From assembly GCA_000727475.1 (NCBI GenBank), contig KL647291.1:3517434-3581433 (forward strand): a stretch of 64,000 nt of DNA. The letters run 5' to 3'. Made by a program: the position numbers and the translations under genes. The stretch is from Sarcocystis neurona. Lineage: Eukaryota > Apicomplexa > Conoidasida > Eucoccidiorida > Sarcocystidae. Positions within the stretch are counted from its first letter, which is position 1, and each line of letters begins with the position of its first letter. Under the pieces are notes generated by a model, which ran no database searches, was not told the origin of the DNA, and worked only from the letters and a program-made list of their open reading frames with translations. Below, in pieces: positions 11,466 through 25,480 of this stretch.

Positions 11466-14400
11466 ATGGAACCGCCTTCCAGAAATTTAAACCCGTCTTC
11501 ACCTGCGCCGTCGGCCTGCCCGTGTGCCGCTAACCAAGCTCGTACCGTGTTTCGCCCTGCTGCAGAGAGCACCGCTAACGCGAGCGAAGAAGAGCAATGC
11601 GAGGAACATGCAGACAAGAGAAATACAGGGAAAAGGAAAACACTTGTTTTGCCGCTTTGCCTCGATATGCACACGCATCTCCGACAAGGAGGGCTCATGC
11701 GGCTGGTAACTCCAATGGTCAAACGTGGAGGATGGTGAGCAAAAGCAACAAGTAACTGCATCGACTAGAGCTGTACTAATGCTTGTATGGTGCGTCTGCA
11801 CTTTTTCCAAAAGCAGAGTGTCGATCACCGGTGTACGTAGACCCAGCGATCCGTTTCTGATGCGTGTGCTCGTGAACTCGTACACCAAAAATAACTACAT
11901 ACATGCACGTAGCCATACGTAGGTAAACGCGTCCAGACCCTCCCCAAAGGCCTTACGCAGGTTTTTATGTACACACACTTGGCCCTCGGTATTCACTGTA
12001 GGCGCCCCCCGCACAGCGATACGTGGTGGTAGCCGGTTATTTTTGAGAAAGGACTAGGAGACAGTACACCTACATCCACGTACTTGTAGAGGAATACACG
12101 TAAAAATACCATACACATCTACACATCTCGGCTTGTGTAACTGCGTGTACATACGTACACACATGTGTGCGCTGTACACGTCAGTGTGTATATATATACA
12201 TACATATATATATGTATATATATTCTGTACACTGAACTGCGTACGTATACAGACAAATTTTTGAGTGCTACACATACGTACGGATCTCTTCCTGCCCAGT
12301 TCTGCATATACGAATGGACGCCATCCGACCGAGGGTAGGTATTTGGTCTGCATGCGGCACTTTTGTACATTCCTTTGATTCCTGAAGCGACAGAGCATCT
12401 CGATCAGTACCTTGCCGTTCTCTCTGACCCTACACACAGGTTCATATATATATATATATATGTATACACACACATACGTACGTGTGCATGTCTGTATATA
12501 TATGCAAGACGTCACATTAACAGATGCTGCGTTTATGTCTTAGAAATGTACGATTTTGTGAGGTGATGGCGCAGACAGACAACGGACGGGTGTCGCAGGG
12601 CTCCTTTGCTGCATCAGAGCTCATGTGCCCGGGTGTGTTTCTACGCAGAGGACGTTTTTTGCTCTGAAGCATCTGCGCGAGTGTGTGCTGCAGCGGAGTC
12701 GCGCTGGTAATGCCGAACACCACGCCACCTATTGTAACTTGCGCGCAGGCAAAGGCCTACTGGGAGCAACTACAGCAGTTGGTGAGAGTTTTGTCTCTCC
12801 TTACATGAAACGAAGGCGGGAACCAAAGACTGTTGCTTTAGACGTATATTTGCGCACATCCTTTGCTGCAAACTAGAAGGCACCTTGGCGCGTATGCTTG
12901 CGTCTTTGAGCCACATTTATACATATATATATATACGCCCCTACCTTCACATATACGTATTTGTACATACATGTTTATATACATACATACATACTTACAA
13001 GTATCTACGTATATACATATATATACACGCGTTCATGTATATCTATCTATCTACCTATCTATCTGTCTCGCTCTCTATGTATATATGTATAAGTATGCAT
13101 ATGACTGGATATATCCCTACATATGTATATATATACTAAATAAGGATGCATATGTATATCTGTGTCTGCGTATCTGTCTCTCTCTCCCTATATATATGTA
13201 TATGTGTGTACACAAGTAACTAAGATGCCCTACCTGCGACGCCACATATACGTACACGTGCGTATGGATTCGTCAACCCTACACACAGGCGAAGAAGGTC
13301 GGAAGGTGGTGACACCCGTAGGTGCACTGGTACAGACGGGCGCACAAATGTAGCGCTGTAACCCTACACTTGGTGGACAAGAACGCAGAGCGTGTGCTGC
13401 GATGATGCAGCGCGTGAGAAGAGAGACTTGTCCTTGCGTCGCATGTTTGTAGAAGGCAGGGAAAATGCAAAGAAGCGAGAACTCCCCCACCCACGCATAC
13501 ACACGCAGACTCGTACACAGACCTGCATACAGCGGTAGCAACCTAACACAGACGCGACGCAGGCTTCCTACAGACGTCTACGAAGATTCGAGCTGTCGCC
13601 CGCTTCACAGGGCTGTGACGCGTGCTCTAACAATCCTCGGTACAGAAGAAACACTCCACAGCGTCGCTCGTGGGCAATGCGCCAGACCGGGGAAGGGAAA
13701 CCAGGTACCTGGTCGGCGGTATGCATATGCACAAGACTACTCTTATGAGGGGGGAACGGTACAGGCGTGTGTTTGCGGGTGGATGCTCACACGCGCATGT
13801 GTGTTCCACACATCCGCAGCGGTGTGCGGGCGTCGTCAGAATTCACGAAGGCGCTATACATTGTGGGTAGGGGGAGTACACATCGACCTGTAATCCTACG
13901 ATTACAAGAGAGGGACACAGCCACCACCTACGTAGACGTACAGTTTGCTTACGGTTGGAGAGCTCTGTGACCGGCCGAGGGACTCACGAGAGAAGTCAGA
14001 GAGTTGTATTTCTGTATGTCTGTGTGTGGAAAGGTACGAATGTCTTGGGTAGACTCAAGGTGTTGATGTGTGAACTCGTGTGCGTGTATTTGTATACAGA
14101 GCGTCAGTCAGCTGCAATCGCTGTGCGCGAAGGCCAGGCCTTTGCATCTCTGTAACAGAAACACCCACAAATGCAAGTAGACTTTCCTCCTCGCTTGCAA
14201 GCGAAAATTCGCCTCCCTGTAATTTCCCCTCCGTCACGAGTGTATGCACGACCTATGAGTAGGTGCTTGTATACACATACGCATATGTATATATATATAT
14301 GCATATATATGCACGCGTGTACCAAAACCTGTGTACAGGTATCCGTGTGTGATGGCATATGTAGAACGTATGTTCGTCTGTCTCTGTACAGACGTATCTC

Positions 14401-17400
14401 TATGGACGTACGTACACATGGATACACGTGGGCGCACACGGATATATCTGTGTGCACGTAAACGCATGTGTATACACGTAGATATAATATATATATATCT
14501 CTGTCTGCGTATATGCGTCAGTAGGCCACATGTTTGAAGTTGTGACTGCTCGGTGGCGTACACGGGTGTGCGACTGCTTTTTGCCCGGGTATGTATATGA
14601 ATCTCTCAGCGCCGTTTTGTGGAGCAGCCTTCTTTCTGAATATCTCGGAGATTCGCTGGTGCAGCAGAAGCGAAGTAAGAGACGCAGCACCAGCCTGTTC
14701 CTGCTGCGTGTGTTTTCTGTTGGGTTTTTGTCGATATCTCATTGCCTTCACTTCCTGTTTTGTGCGGTTGCCTCTGCTGCTGCTTTTGCTTCTGCAGGAC
14801 AGCAGTGTGGAGTACTTGATGACGCTGTATTTATGTGAACAAGTAACTGCAGAAGATCTCCGACAAAATGGGCGGGCGTGCCATGTGACGGGGGTGAGAA
14901 GACGACTCGCTATGACATGCAGCTGCTGCTGGGCTGCTCTATTTGTTTGCCTGAAAATGAAGCATGATATTCATGCTCGTGTGTCTACGTCTCGTCGAAG
15001 TGCGTAGTAATACGAATGCATGCCTCTGTCGTCGTGTGTATATGTCTGCGACAAAAACGGCACTGGAAAACAAAATTCCTGCTGCAGCAGGCCACCTGGG
15101 GGCTGCTGCTGTTTCTTCGCCTCCGTTAGATTTGACTTCTTGCAGGAGGGTAGCTACGTGTATATGGGTATCGACAGGCGCGTGTGTGTATGTGCAAAAG
15201 AGAGACAGAGAGACACGGCGAATGACAAAGAAAGAGAAAAAAACGAAGTAAGTCTCACCTGATTGTGATGCTCTGGTGGTATCCAGCTCCGCCGAAAGTA
15301 GACGTAAGAGTTGTTCTGTGCGTTGCAGCAGTTTAAGAGCAGCGTATTCTGTCAAAGACGCCCGCGCGGGACGCATGCACAGACAGACGCAGACCCGTTA
15401 TATTCTTGCTCGGTGATCTGTCTACAAACGAACACTTCTCGTCTCTGTCTTGCAGTCGTCCTCCCTTCGGCTGTTCGGCTTCAGAAGAACGAGTGCGCCT
15501 TCGTCCTGCTGCTGCTGATCGCAGGTCAAGTGCTACCCCAAAGGGGTGACTACAAACTCAGAAGGAGGCGTCGAGGTAAAAGACAGGTCCATCGGCTGCG
15601 ATCTTCTCTCTGCACAAGACTGAAGCCGGGCCACTACCCCCTGTGGGTGTCTGTGTCTCTGTGTGTACGTGTAGGTTTACATTTTATTACGTATGATTCC
15701 TACAAATGTCTCCCTAGAGTCAAATTCACGGCTCTCGTACTACACTTATATTTTGTGGACATCGAGTTGAAACCGATTCTCTCTGTCTTGCATTATATGT
15801 CATTTGTCTGATCTGCGTCAACACGTGAAGCTGGAACGTCTCTGAGACCACTATACGTTGTGTCCATCGGTGTGTGTACGTTTACGTATATCTATGAGTA
15901 CATATATATATATATATGTATAGATACTCGTTTATATGTATATATGCATACGCGTTGAGCGTGTGGGCGTATGCGTATGTATACGTGGGGGTATCTACCT
16001 ATGTACGTATGTTTCTACGTACGTGTATATGTGTGCGTGTGTGCATGTATCTACGCGGGTATGTATGTGTGTACGTATGTATGTATATATGTGTGTACAG
16101 CATTCAAGATGCAGAGAGGTACATATGCGTGTATGTGTGTGTATACGCACATATATGTGTATACGTGTATGCAAGAATGTGCTCATGTATGTGTGTACGT
16201 GAACGCACGTAAATTTTCCAGCCTCGCAGATGGCATTTTTCCTTGTTCACGTTGTGGCGGTTCACGTTGTCGAAAATGCAGTGATGACAGAAGTCTATCC
16301 GAGCAGACGCGAGCTCTTTGTTATATAGGGGACTGTGTATTCGTGTTGTTAAGCAAACAGCAAGTGGACCCCCGGTGCCTGTCCTAAGCAACAGTCGTTA
16401 CCCGGGTACAATGTCCTCATAGAACGACTTCTTTAGTTCTCCGTGGTCGCTCTTGTTCGCTTTACCTCTTTTAGCCAAGGAAACTACTTCCCGTTGTGAG
16501 AGCCGCTCCTTCTACTGGTGGTGGATGTGAACGCTGCAGTTCTGTTGCTCCTACTGAGAATCGCAGAAGAAGAAACGTTTTGCTTCCCTTGTGCTTTCAC
16601 CGAGTCAAGTTTCAACGTCTACAAACAGTGTCGGCTCCCTATCCAAACAGCCTGTCTAAACAGAGTCAGCGCCGCAGAGGGGCGACGTGGCTCTTGCGGA
16701 TCGCGCGCCTGCACGCGACGGCACAGGACGCCCTACATGCGACTGCTCATTTACCTGTAATTCTACGTGTTTGTGTGTACACATGCGTGAACATGTGTGT
16801 TTCTCTCCTTCTTTTTACCTTTGTCTCAATGTGTTTTTCTGTGTGGACACATACGTGTGTCTATATAGTTTAGAGATGCACACGCTTGTAATGCATGTGT
16901 GTCCATACGTACGCGTGTCTTGAATACGTGTACGCGGGTATATCCATATGTACATATAGAGAGGGTGAGATAGATAGAGCGATATATAGAGAGAAGGAGA
17001 TACATTTATATGTGTGTGTGGGTGTGCCTTGGTGTGCCTGCCCACGGCTGGTCGTGTCGCGGCATTTGTGTGATTATTTGCGTACGCGCGAAAGGACAGA
17101 GTCATTTGCTTTGTGAATATCTGTGCCAGGAGGAATACGGCTTTGTGCATTTCTCTCACGCAGAACTTCGACCCTTACAACGGGCTATTCGAAGCCATGC
17201 AGGAACTCGGGCTGGTACTACACCTCCACGGAGAAGTCCCTGGCGCGTCTCCGCTCGACGCCGAGAGACTGTTTCTCCCTGTTTTCGAGCAGGTGACTCC
17301 CCATGCCCTCCTGCGCGTATGTGGACGTATGCATCCGTATAGGCGTCTATGTGGAAAAGTGCAAGTCTGAGGGCACACACACATACGGACGCAGTCGTAG

Positions 17401-20400
17401 ACGCGTATACGTATTCACAAATGTATATATAGGTATATGATGAGGGGTGACCTACATATTCGTCCGCAGGCAAGCCTGTCTATATACGCGTCTCCACATA
17501 TATGTATGTATATAATGTGTGCACGCACGCCAAAAAATTTGTCCGCAGGAAACACTACACATACGCATATGTACAAAGGTATATATGTATATACATATAT
17601 AGATATGGTCGTAGCTAATTGACAGAGTCTACTTTGCCTGTGTTTTGTAAAACGGCATTAAGGAGGTCTACCTCGGAGTGTGAATGGTGTAAATCTGGGA
17701 TGTCTGCGTTGTGTAGCTTTAGTCAACCTCGGGCAACGCCGTAGCGTTCTCCCCGCTGGCGAATTCGCAGCAAGGGAATCACATGCTGTTCATCCTTGTC
17801 GTTAACGTTTATTAGTGAGGAGATTTCTCTGCGGACGGACTGAACGAAGTGCTGCTTGTGTTTTTCGTTTGCTCGCGACGTACGCAGAGAGCGAACGTGG
17901 AGCCGTCAAGCAGCACCTTGAGTTCTCCCTTGAGTCGCTGCTGCAGGAGTGTAGATACACATAGTTAGCGGCTACGTTGGCACAAACGCAAATATACACA
18001 CATATATGCATATAGAGATACGTAACATATATGTATATATATATATATATATGTGTATTCACTTGTCTATGAGAACACGTGTATATATATATATGTACTT
18101 GCTCATATGTATACGGGTATGCGGATGTATATATATACACATATATATTTCATACCGCTACTTCGCTGCCTTGTTCAGGCAGACTTGAGATGCTAACACT
18201 CACGTTTTCGAAGCGATGTGCAGCTGGCACGAACACCATTTCTTTCTCAGGACAGATTCATCCGTGCAGGAAGTGAATACATAGATTTGTTTCCGACCTA
18301 TTTTGTACACAACTCAGGAATAGTGGTGAAATGCGTACAGACTTGCTAAACAAATTTTCCAGGTTTTTTGTTCAAGCGTGGCCTGCCAGGTGAGTTAACA
18401 GAGCACTTGTCCACACCACGTCAAGCTTTCTGTGGAAAAGACTTTCAAGACACTGTATGTGACTTGCGGCTCCCATAGAAGCCTTCGCGCAAGAGCAGCG
18501 GAGGAGGTAGCTGAAGAAGGGAACTAGCCGGGAGCAGGTGACGCGAGGCAGGTGAACCGAGAATTCTCTAGAAGGTGGCGTGGTCGGCGTGCTGATGTGT
18601 AAAGACATGTGTATCTGCGGCGGTGTGAGTCTGTATATTGTTGCGCCCCTGCTGCTGCTGGTAATGAGTCATGGAGAGCTTTGCGTTCGTAGGTTCTTGG
18701 CGTCCACGACAATCAGCTCCGGAGGTTTCCTCCGTATGGACATCTACCTGCTCGTTGGGCGCGTCGGGTGGTTGTGCCGCGGTAGATGAAGGGAAAATGG
18801 TATCATCGAACACTTTGCCTTCATCTCCTCTTTCGTAGTGACACGTCCGCGCCCGATCTGCACTTTTACGTAAACTCATTGCGTCGAGGCGAGTAGGAGC
18901 ACTACTGCCCTGAAGAGATCTGTGTGAAGTGAAGCTCTCGAGGCGTGCCTACGCAGCGGTCCAAGCAACTCTGTGTGTGCGCACGGCTACAATCATTCGC
19001 TGGGGAGCGTTGCCACGGTTTCTTGCTGTGGAGTGAAGAAGGTGTTGCTCGGAAGGGGTTTCTTACACCCTTCTTTTCACTGTCGCTTCGTGTAAAGGCC
19101 GTTGTTGTCGAATAATTTTTTCTCAGCTGCATGCACGTTTTCCGAGGCTCCAGATCGTGTTGGAACACGTCTCGACGGCGGCGGCCGTCCGCGCCGTTCA
19201 AAGTAAACCGAAAGATGTCGTGGCCGCTACTATTACTCCTCACCACCTCATGGTACGTCCCCCACTTGCAGCGAGTGCACTCCAGGTAATCACCGGGAGA
19301 AATCAGGTGCACACACGCGTATACCCGGCTGTTGGACGGGGGCGGGTTGAAGTCATTCTAGCTCGGAAAACATGTTTTCTGTCTCCGCGGCCTTCAGCCT
19401 GGACAGCGTCACTTTTAAAACTTTGATCCATGTAATCAGGTGGAGGAGAGAATCTGCATCTGCACACGCTGCCTGCGCGACCCTTCTTGTTTGTTCAATG
19501 TATTCGTGGGTGGATTCACTGCCACTGTAGAGACCTTGCGTGTACTCGTGTAAAAATGTACGCTTGGTGTGTGGATCTACGCACGTGTGCCGCGGGCGTG
19601 CCTGCAGGTTTCTACGCATGTAGCTGCGCATTCGTGGAATGGATAGTATGGCTCCCACAAACGCCTCTTTCTTTTCATTTAGTTTCTTTTTGAAGAGAGC
19701 TGACAGATTCACGAGTTAGTTGTATTCGTCGCTGCGTAGAGGTACTTAAAGAGGACGGCTGTTTCTCCACACAGAGGGCGTGACAGGAGAACAGCGCGTG
19801 TCCGTTGTTACAGCGGGGGGTTTGTTGTTCTCGTTTCCCTTCTAAATTAAACAGCTGGGTAGAGGCACAAGCTGCCGTCTGCAGCCGCGTGTGGTTCCGG
19901 CTGACTGGGCGAGGAACCACGACGTATGAGGAGGAAAAACTACACAGAGCACACCAGTTGGAAAAAGTATAGGCCTTCTGAACAGGTGCGCTACCTTGTG
20001 GACATGTCACTGCCTGTTCGTCGCGTCCTCCGCTCTGCTGGCAGCTAACTGTCGATGATGTCTTGCGACCGGATTTCATCAACAGCGAGAAGTGTGGCCA
20101 CGCCGAGGCCGTGGCACAGCCGCACAAGTTCTGCAAGCCACTCGCAAAGACGCGGGAAGATAGGGAAGCTCTGCGAGAGGTAGGGGTGCTGCGCTGTAAT
20201 ATTTCTCGGCCGAAGGCATATTCGGTGGACGTCTGGACGCTACGTAGGAGTTGATGCAGTCGTAGAGAGTTGCAAAACCTGTGGCACACTGTTGGCGCTG
20301 TGGTCGCGCGTTTCTGCTGAACTCGCAGCGGGCAGAGTACACATAGATACGCTCGAAGGGGTACACAATTAAATAGTATTTGATATTGAAAACACGAGGG

Positions 20401-23400
20401 TCAACGAACCACCGATCTGGAGCCTCAGCAACACTACTGGCGCTTTTGCCAGGGGCTTCATACGCGAGTAGAAGCCGTAGCGTTTCCTACAGACGGCGCG
20501 GTAGACACGCGTGGAACAGCAGACGTCCAGGCTCGAATTCTTTTGCAAGAGTTGCAAGCTACGCACGCGCTTCGGATCTGAAGCGACGTCTCACACCGTG
20601 TCGCTGTTCTAGAAGACGTCTGTAGGTTCTTCTTCGTATTCTGCTGAAGCCGTGTGGAGTTTTTTTGAGCAGACTGCGCCAGCTCCGCTGTTAAAGACTT
20701 CCTGCTCTCCGCTTGCGTACGGCTTCGTGTGTACATATTTTAATTTCCTTTGAGACAGTCATGGGTGTACACTTTGTGTGCACATATATGTATGTATGGA
20801 TATAAACGTACCCATATCTATATGTCTTTGCAAGCGTGCAAGTCCCACTGCCTCTCCCTTTAAAAGGACCCCCACACCGCACCCTTTACACGAATGCAGT
20901 CCTCCTTTTAAGACGACAAACGTAGCACGACGCAGAATGAGCGGTCAGACCCCTCAAGAAGAAAATACAAACTCAGATGCACACAACTGTGCCGTCCGCG
21001 ACGTGTGGAGTGCTAGCAAGGACGGCCGGGGTGCCTTCACTCACGGGCACTGCTGTCAATACTCCGACCGTTAGCAGTGGGAGTAATTCTGTGGTTGCCA
21101 CTACTACTCCTCGATTCCTGCGTCAACTGCCGCTGCTTCTGTGAGCTTTGTCCTTCACGCCTTTTGTAGCGAGGTAAGTTTCACGAAGACGTCACCACCA
21201 CAGGGCTGCTCCAGTTGAAGTAGTTTTGAAGTTCTTTTACCAGGTAGCACCGCCCCTCAAGAATACGACATGGCGTCTCTTTCCTTCCCATCCGAGTTGT
21301 TAACAACCAGCGAATAGTCCCCCAATTCCTTAAGTGTGTATGCCGCAGGTGGTGCGACAAGGCGACCCCCACTTTTTTCTTGGATCTGATTCAGCGCCGC
21401 ATCTCATGTAAGCTTGTGCTATGCGCGTGAGTGTGACGTGCCCAGTGTAGCGAGAGCAATCGTGCTGCACGGCGTCGTAGGCAGAGAACACAACTCGGTA
21501 GAGTCTCTTGTTCTAGCAAAAGTGCTACGACGCCCGACTTCGGAGCACTCGTGTCGAGACGACCACAGAGGAACAACAAGTAACAAGGAGACGGCAAGTG
21601 TTTCCCGTCTGTATTTCCTCTTCGTGCTTCTTCCTTCCGTGCGCGCTCCTATTCAGGGAAAAAAAAGAGAGCGTGCCTCCGGCTGCGGGTGTCTTTACGC
21701 AGCCACTTCTTCTCGCGGTCAGCTCTTTGGGACAGTACCTTCGTTTCGTCTAGCCACCTAGACGATACGTCACTTGGGGATATAATACAGCTATTGTATC
21801 ACTCCATAATGTCTGCGCCTCTGTGGAAATGGACGCTAAAGAGAATTTTACAAACTCGCAACCAGTTCCGTATGACAGTCCGCACGTGCAGCTTACCAAA
21901 ATTTTCTGTGTTTACGCACGCGTTGACCAATCTCTGTCGTGCTAATTTTCTTTTATCAGGCTGAGCGATGTAACTGTGTCTATCTATCTATACGTGCACC
22001 GCCACGACAGGCCGGACTGCGTAAACACACGCTCCTTCGCAATAACTCGTCCTCCCTGCGGCAGCTACGAAGAGGGGTCGCTGTATTTGGAACCCTCCGT
22101 GAGAAAATGCGCACAACCCTTTTTGTACCTCGTGTACATGTATGTATCACCTGCACACATGTATATAATTTACATCTGGTTCACACATACCTACACTTAC
22201 GCATACGGTTGCTCACGTGAAAATATATACGACAACATACGTATACGTCTGTGTGTATGGTCCTTCAATATTGTTGTCTTTTATGCATTCTTCACCTGGT
22301 TGGTCGCGCTTGCTTCTGCGTTTTTCCTCCAGTATCTCGCGAAAATCTTTGAAGAACTCGGCTGCCTTCACAAGCTCCGCTCCTTCGCGGTCGATAACGC
22401 TACTAGCTTTTTTCGCCTGAAACAAAGAAGTCAGTCATACGCGCAAACCGTGTTTCCTGTGTAGATCTGTAGAAGCCTCTTATCCTGGGTGCACGTATGC
22501 CAGCGAAAATCAATTGTTTTCGGCGTTTTTAAAGGTTCTGCTGCCATGGAAGGGGGCTTGATTTTGACAATTTAGAGGTGTTGGTCACGCCCAGTGTTGA
22601 GGAGAATACGGAGGCGATTCTACGTCTGTCTCTGTACGCCGTATCGCGTACGACCTGCGGCAGCGGATGCTTAAGCCATTTCTAGTTGGACAGCTGACAC
22701 TGTCGTCAGTCCAAGAGTCTTCAGATACAAGATTGCAGAAGAAGATGCGCTCGTGTGCGTAATTTTCGCAAGATACATGAGAAAGCGATGCACCTCAGTG
22801 TATGTTCGAGGGTGCGTCGACAAGCGCACGATTGCAAGACTACATCAGTGTGTACACGCTGTTTACAGGTTTAGTTGCGGGCTTCGACTGTGTCGTACTC
22901 GACCCAACGCCTGAGCAGGTGAGTATTCTACTTGCTATTGTATCTGTGCACTATTTTTCATAATGGAACGCACACATGCCAGGAGTCTTCCCCACGCGTC
23001 GACGGCCTTCGTCGGCTGCGGCAGGCATTTCCCCAATTTCCCATAGAAGCGTGTTCTTTGGCGCTAGAGCTGGAATGATGATTATAACCAGGATGCTCCA
23101 CCGTGTCGGGCGGCTTCTTGTCATAGCTCCCCAACATGTGAGCCAATCTATATCTACAAATACACACGAATGTAGGTATGGTAAGCAGCAGATGCATACA
23201 AACTTGAAGTAGACATATGCGTATTACTACTGAGTGAATTGAGTGCAGCTTCGTGTTCAAGCTACCCGCACGCTGGCTTATGTCGCAGGACTGTGGCAGC
23301 GCCGTGAGAAAAGTTGCCAGTAAAGGCGTTCAATTGTCTCACTCTGGTTGGCTTTCAGGTGCCTCTTCTTTACGCACTAGATGATGCACGTGAAGGAGTT

Positions 23401-23490
23401 GTACCGTTTATGGCAGGGCGGACGCTACCTTATTGTGTGCAAATCCTGCCGTACAAGCACTGCGACCTGAAAGACAGCGTTGAACTCTGA
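11466..23490 (+). CDS. pyrC: Dihydroorotase, class II (PyrC type), complete 12-exon gene
   Basis: Zinc enzyme that cyclises N-carbamoyl-aspartate to dihydroorotate, third step of de novo pyrimidine synthesis, presumably cytosolic. Exons: 11466-11734, 12694-12781, 14798-14893, 15525-15575, 17164-17292, 19127-19252, 20045-20179, 21349-21407, 21657-21717, 22333-22429, 22869-22918 and 23359-23490 (TGA). All junctions keep phase and give 430 residues, close to E. coli PyrC plus an N-terminal extension of about 60. Visible motifs: DMHTHLR (metal HxH and substrate Arg), VMPNTTPP (substrate Asn), VKCYPKGVTTNS (the Lys that is carboxylated), VLHLHGEVPG and VLEHVSTAAAV (metal His), ITPHHLM, HKFCKPLAKTREDREALR, FFLGSDSAPH (catalytic Asp) and VVPFMAGRTLPYCV. 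The exon after ITPHHLM carries a short lineage-specific stretch (LRPDFINSEKCGHAEAVAQ). It is a separate gene, unlike the animal CAD fusion. The start is the first Met of the open first exon; the extension has no obvious targeting signal. Confidence 0.95.
12920..13215. repeat. TATACA/TATC microsatellite block in dihydroorotase intron 2
   Basis: Long alternation of TATATA, CATACA, TATCTATCTACC and ATATGTAT, with open frames made of Tyr/Ile/His/Thr/Leu. It is typical of the introns in this window and not coding. Confidence 0.85.
15870..16205. repeat. TATG/TACG alternating purine-pyrimidine block in dihydroorotase intron 4
   Basis: Over 300 bp of almost uninterrupted purine-pyrimidine alternation (ATATATATGT, TACGTATG, GTGTGTGTGCATG). 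It translates to Val/Tyr/Cys/Met strings in three frames. It lies between the VTTNS exon and the HLHGEVPG exon. Confidence 0.8.
17985..18150. repeat. TA/CATATA microsatellite in dihydroorotase intron 5
   Basis: Runs of ATATAT, ACACATATAT and GTATATAT. This is the longest dihydroorotase intron (17293-19126); the rest of it is complex sequence in which I find no exon. Confidence 0.8.
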
Positions 23491-25480
23491 GAGAGTCTGG
23501 CTCAAATTGTCAGGATACATCTGTGTGTATGCCGACAGCAGCGTATGCCTCCACTCGGATGCCATCTTACGTCTTATGTCTTGGCGGCGCACTTGTACGT
23601 ACACGGAGAACGTGCGTAGACGGTCAGTGCAATTTTATGTATGCGTGTATAAGTAAACATACCACCAGAGCGGAATACAGAGGCTGGTGGTCTCGTCTTT
23701 TTCCGCGTGTGTACTCCTTCGAGCTTATGCATCACAAATAAAAAAGGTCGCCCTTCTGTATTGTGTAGCGGGTGATTCACAGACAAAGAATTTAGTCGTC
23801 TTCAACTCATTTTCTCCTCCCCTCCGAGCTCTCCTTAGTTCTCCGTTTATCGTCACATAATATCGTGATGGAGCTCCTCTAACTTTAATGCCTTCGGATC
23901 GTGGGCTCTGCTCGCATGGCCGTTCACTTGTAGAAGTCTTTCAGGTGCTTCAAGACAAACATCTTGTAAACAAATGATCGACTGAGTAGAGACGAAGAGG
24001 ACGCACACTCGTTTCGTGCCGTACTTCTGTTGGGCCGGAAGCAGCTGTGCTTGTCTCTACCATATCGCGCACCGGGTTGACGAAACTTAAAATTGTCCTA
24101 TTGTATGCTCACGGAAACTTTCAGCGGCTAAGCTACGGAGTACCGCACAAAGGGAATCGACGCATAATCTACATCGATGCCGGGCCAGATGGAGGAAATT
24201 GTTGTTGATTGTTTTTGCCCCGGTGAACCGCATGAGGCCACTTTTGCTATTTTGTGCCACCTGACGCGAACGTTATGGAAGAAAGAGTCATTTGGCAATT
24301 CCATGACGGCACTTAGCTGGCTTTCGATAATTAGGGCTTTGAGATGCTACGACTGTATATGTATCTGTCTGCTAGTATACGCATATACAAATGTGTAAGT
24401 GTAAAGCGTCAGAGATTCAGGTACTTTACAGTCAGATACCTGATGTGAATGTAAATATTGGCCGATCACCGCTTTTTAGAAGAAGACACGTGAGTTGTTA
24501 CTATGCCACACAGGGACACATGCAGGTAGGATTTCTCTCCGAGGTCACTGTCATACGTCGTTCAAATGCGGAACATATAATTCCTGTGTTGGAATAGGTT
24601 GCTTCTTATCGTAGCATCTGCAGGAGCACAAGAACTTGCTGTTCCGTGGGGTGTGCAAGACAGGCACGAAGACCAGGCTTCGACTAGCGGGGCGCACGCG
24701 CTCGCACACACGCAGGACCACCACTTCTGCTTCTTCACCACAAACAGTTGAAAACGCAAAAAAAGCTGCTACGAAATTCTTTTTCGTGCTTCCTAGATCT
24801 CCATTAAGTCTGCTGCTACGACTAGGGTTGCCAGAAAACTCGGTGGCAAGGACGCACGATATACTTTTAACGCTCGAGTTTTCTTATAACAGTCTCCGTT
24901 GCCAACGTTTTTCCGATGTTTCTACAAAGACTCTCTTTGTGCTTCTTTCTCGTAAATGGTGACGTACCGTCAGTTACACAGGGCTGCATGAAACTCGGGG
25001 TTGTAACCAGTTATGGGACAAAACCTCAAATGTTTGTGTTGCTGAGAAACTTGGTCGTCTCAAACGTATTTAATTAAACTCCTAGAAAGCAAAGCAGGCA
25101 TGTTTATTCCTGTTCCCTGCCCTACCTCTGAAAAAGGGTCTGCAGCCTGTTTGCTTGGTAAACCTTTTGTCAATGCACCGGCCTGCGCGCACAAAGTGGG
25201 CGCAGAAGCGCTGCTCCATTGCCATTCCTTCTTAATTTTTTTCCGTCATTCTCAGCCAGGAGACAGACGCGACCACGCGTTGTTCTTCTCGCCCCGCTAT
25301 CACACACAGTTCACCTTCTTCCTGTTGCGATGCAACAGCCGCCACTCCACCCCCTCTCATCAGTCTCAACCACCTGTTTCGATCACTTCGCTTCGACTTC
25401 TTCTCTTCGCCATTGTTTTCACGCGAAAGGTGCTAGTCAGGAGGGGCTGCAGTATTTGTACAGCACTGCTATATAAGGCG
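23491..25480. other. Intergenic region between dihydroorotase and the secreted Cys-module gene
   Basis: Complex sequence with short frames only. The longest plausible one is 24177-24398 on +, starting with MPGQMEEIVVDCFCPG and running into Tyr/Ile/Cys codons of a microsatellite; it matches nothing I know. The region should contain the dihydroorotase terminator and the promoter of the next gene. A TATATAAGG string sits only about 10 bases before the ATG at 25481, too close to act as a conventional TATA box for that start. Confidence 0.5.

Noticed and set aside
25100..25480. Upstream in-frame extension of the secreted protein (127 more codons)
   Set aside because: Starting at 25481 gives a clean signal peptide, while the extension is unremarkable, Ser/Phe/His-rich and would bury the signal. 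The 25481 start was kept.
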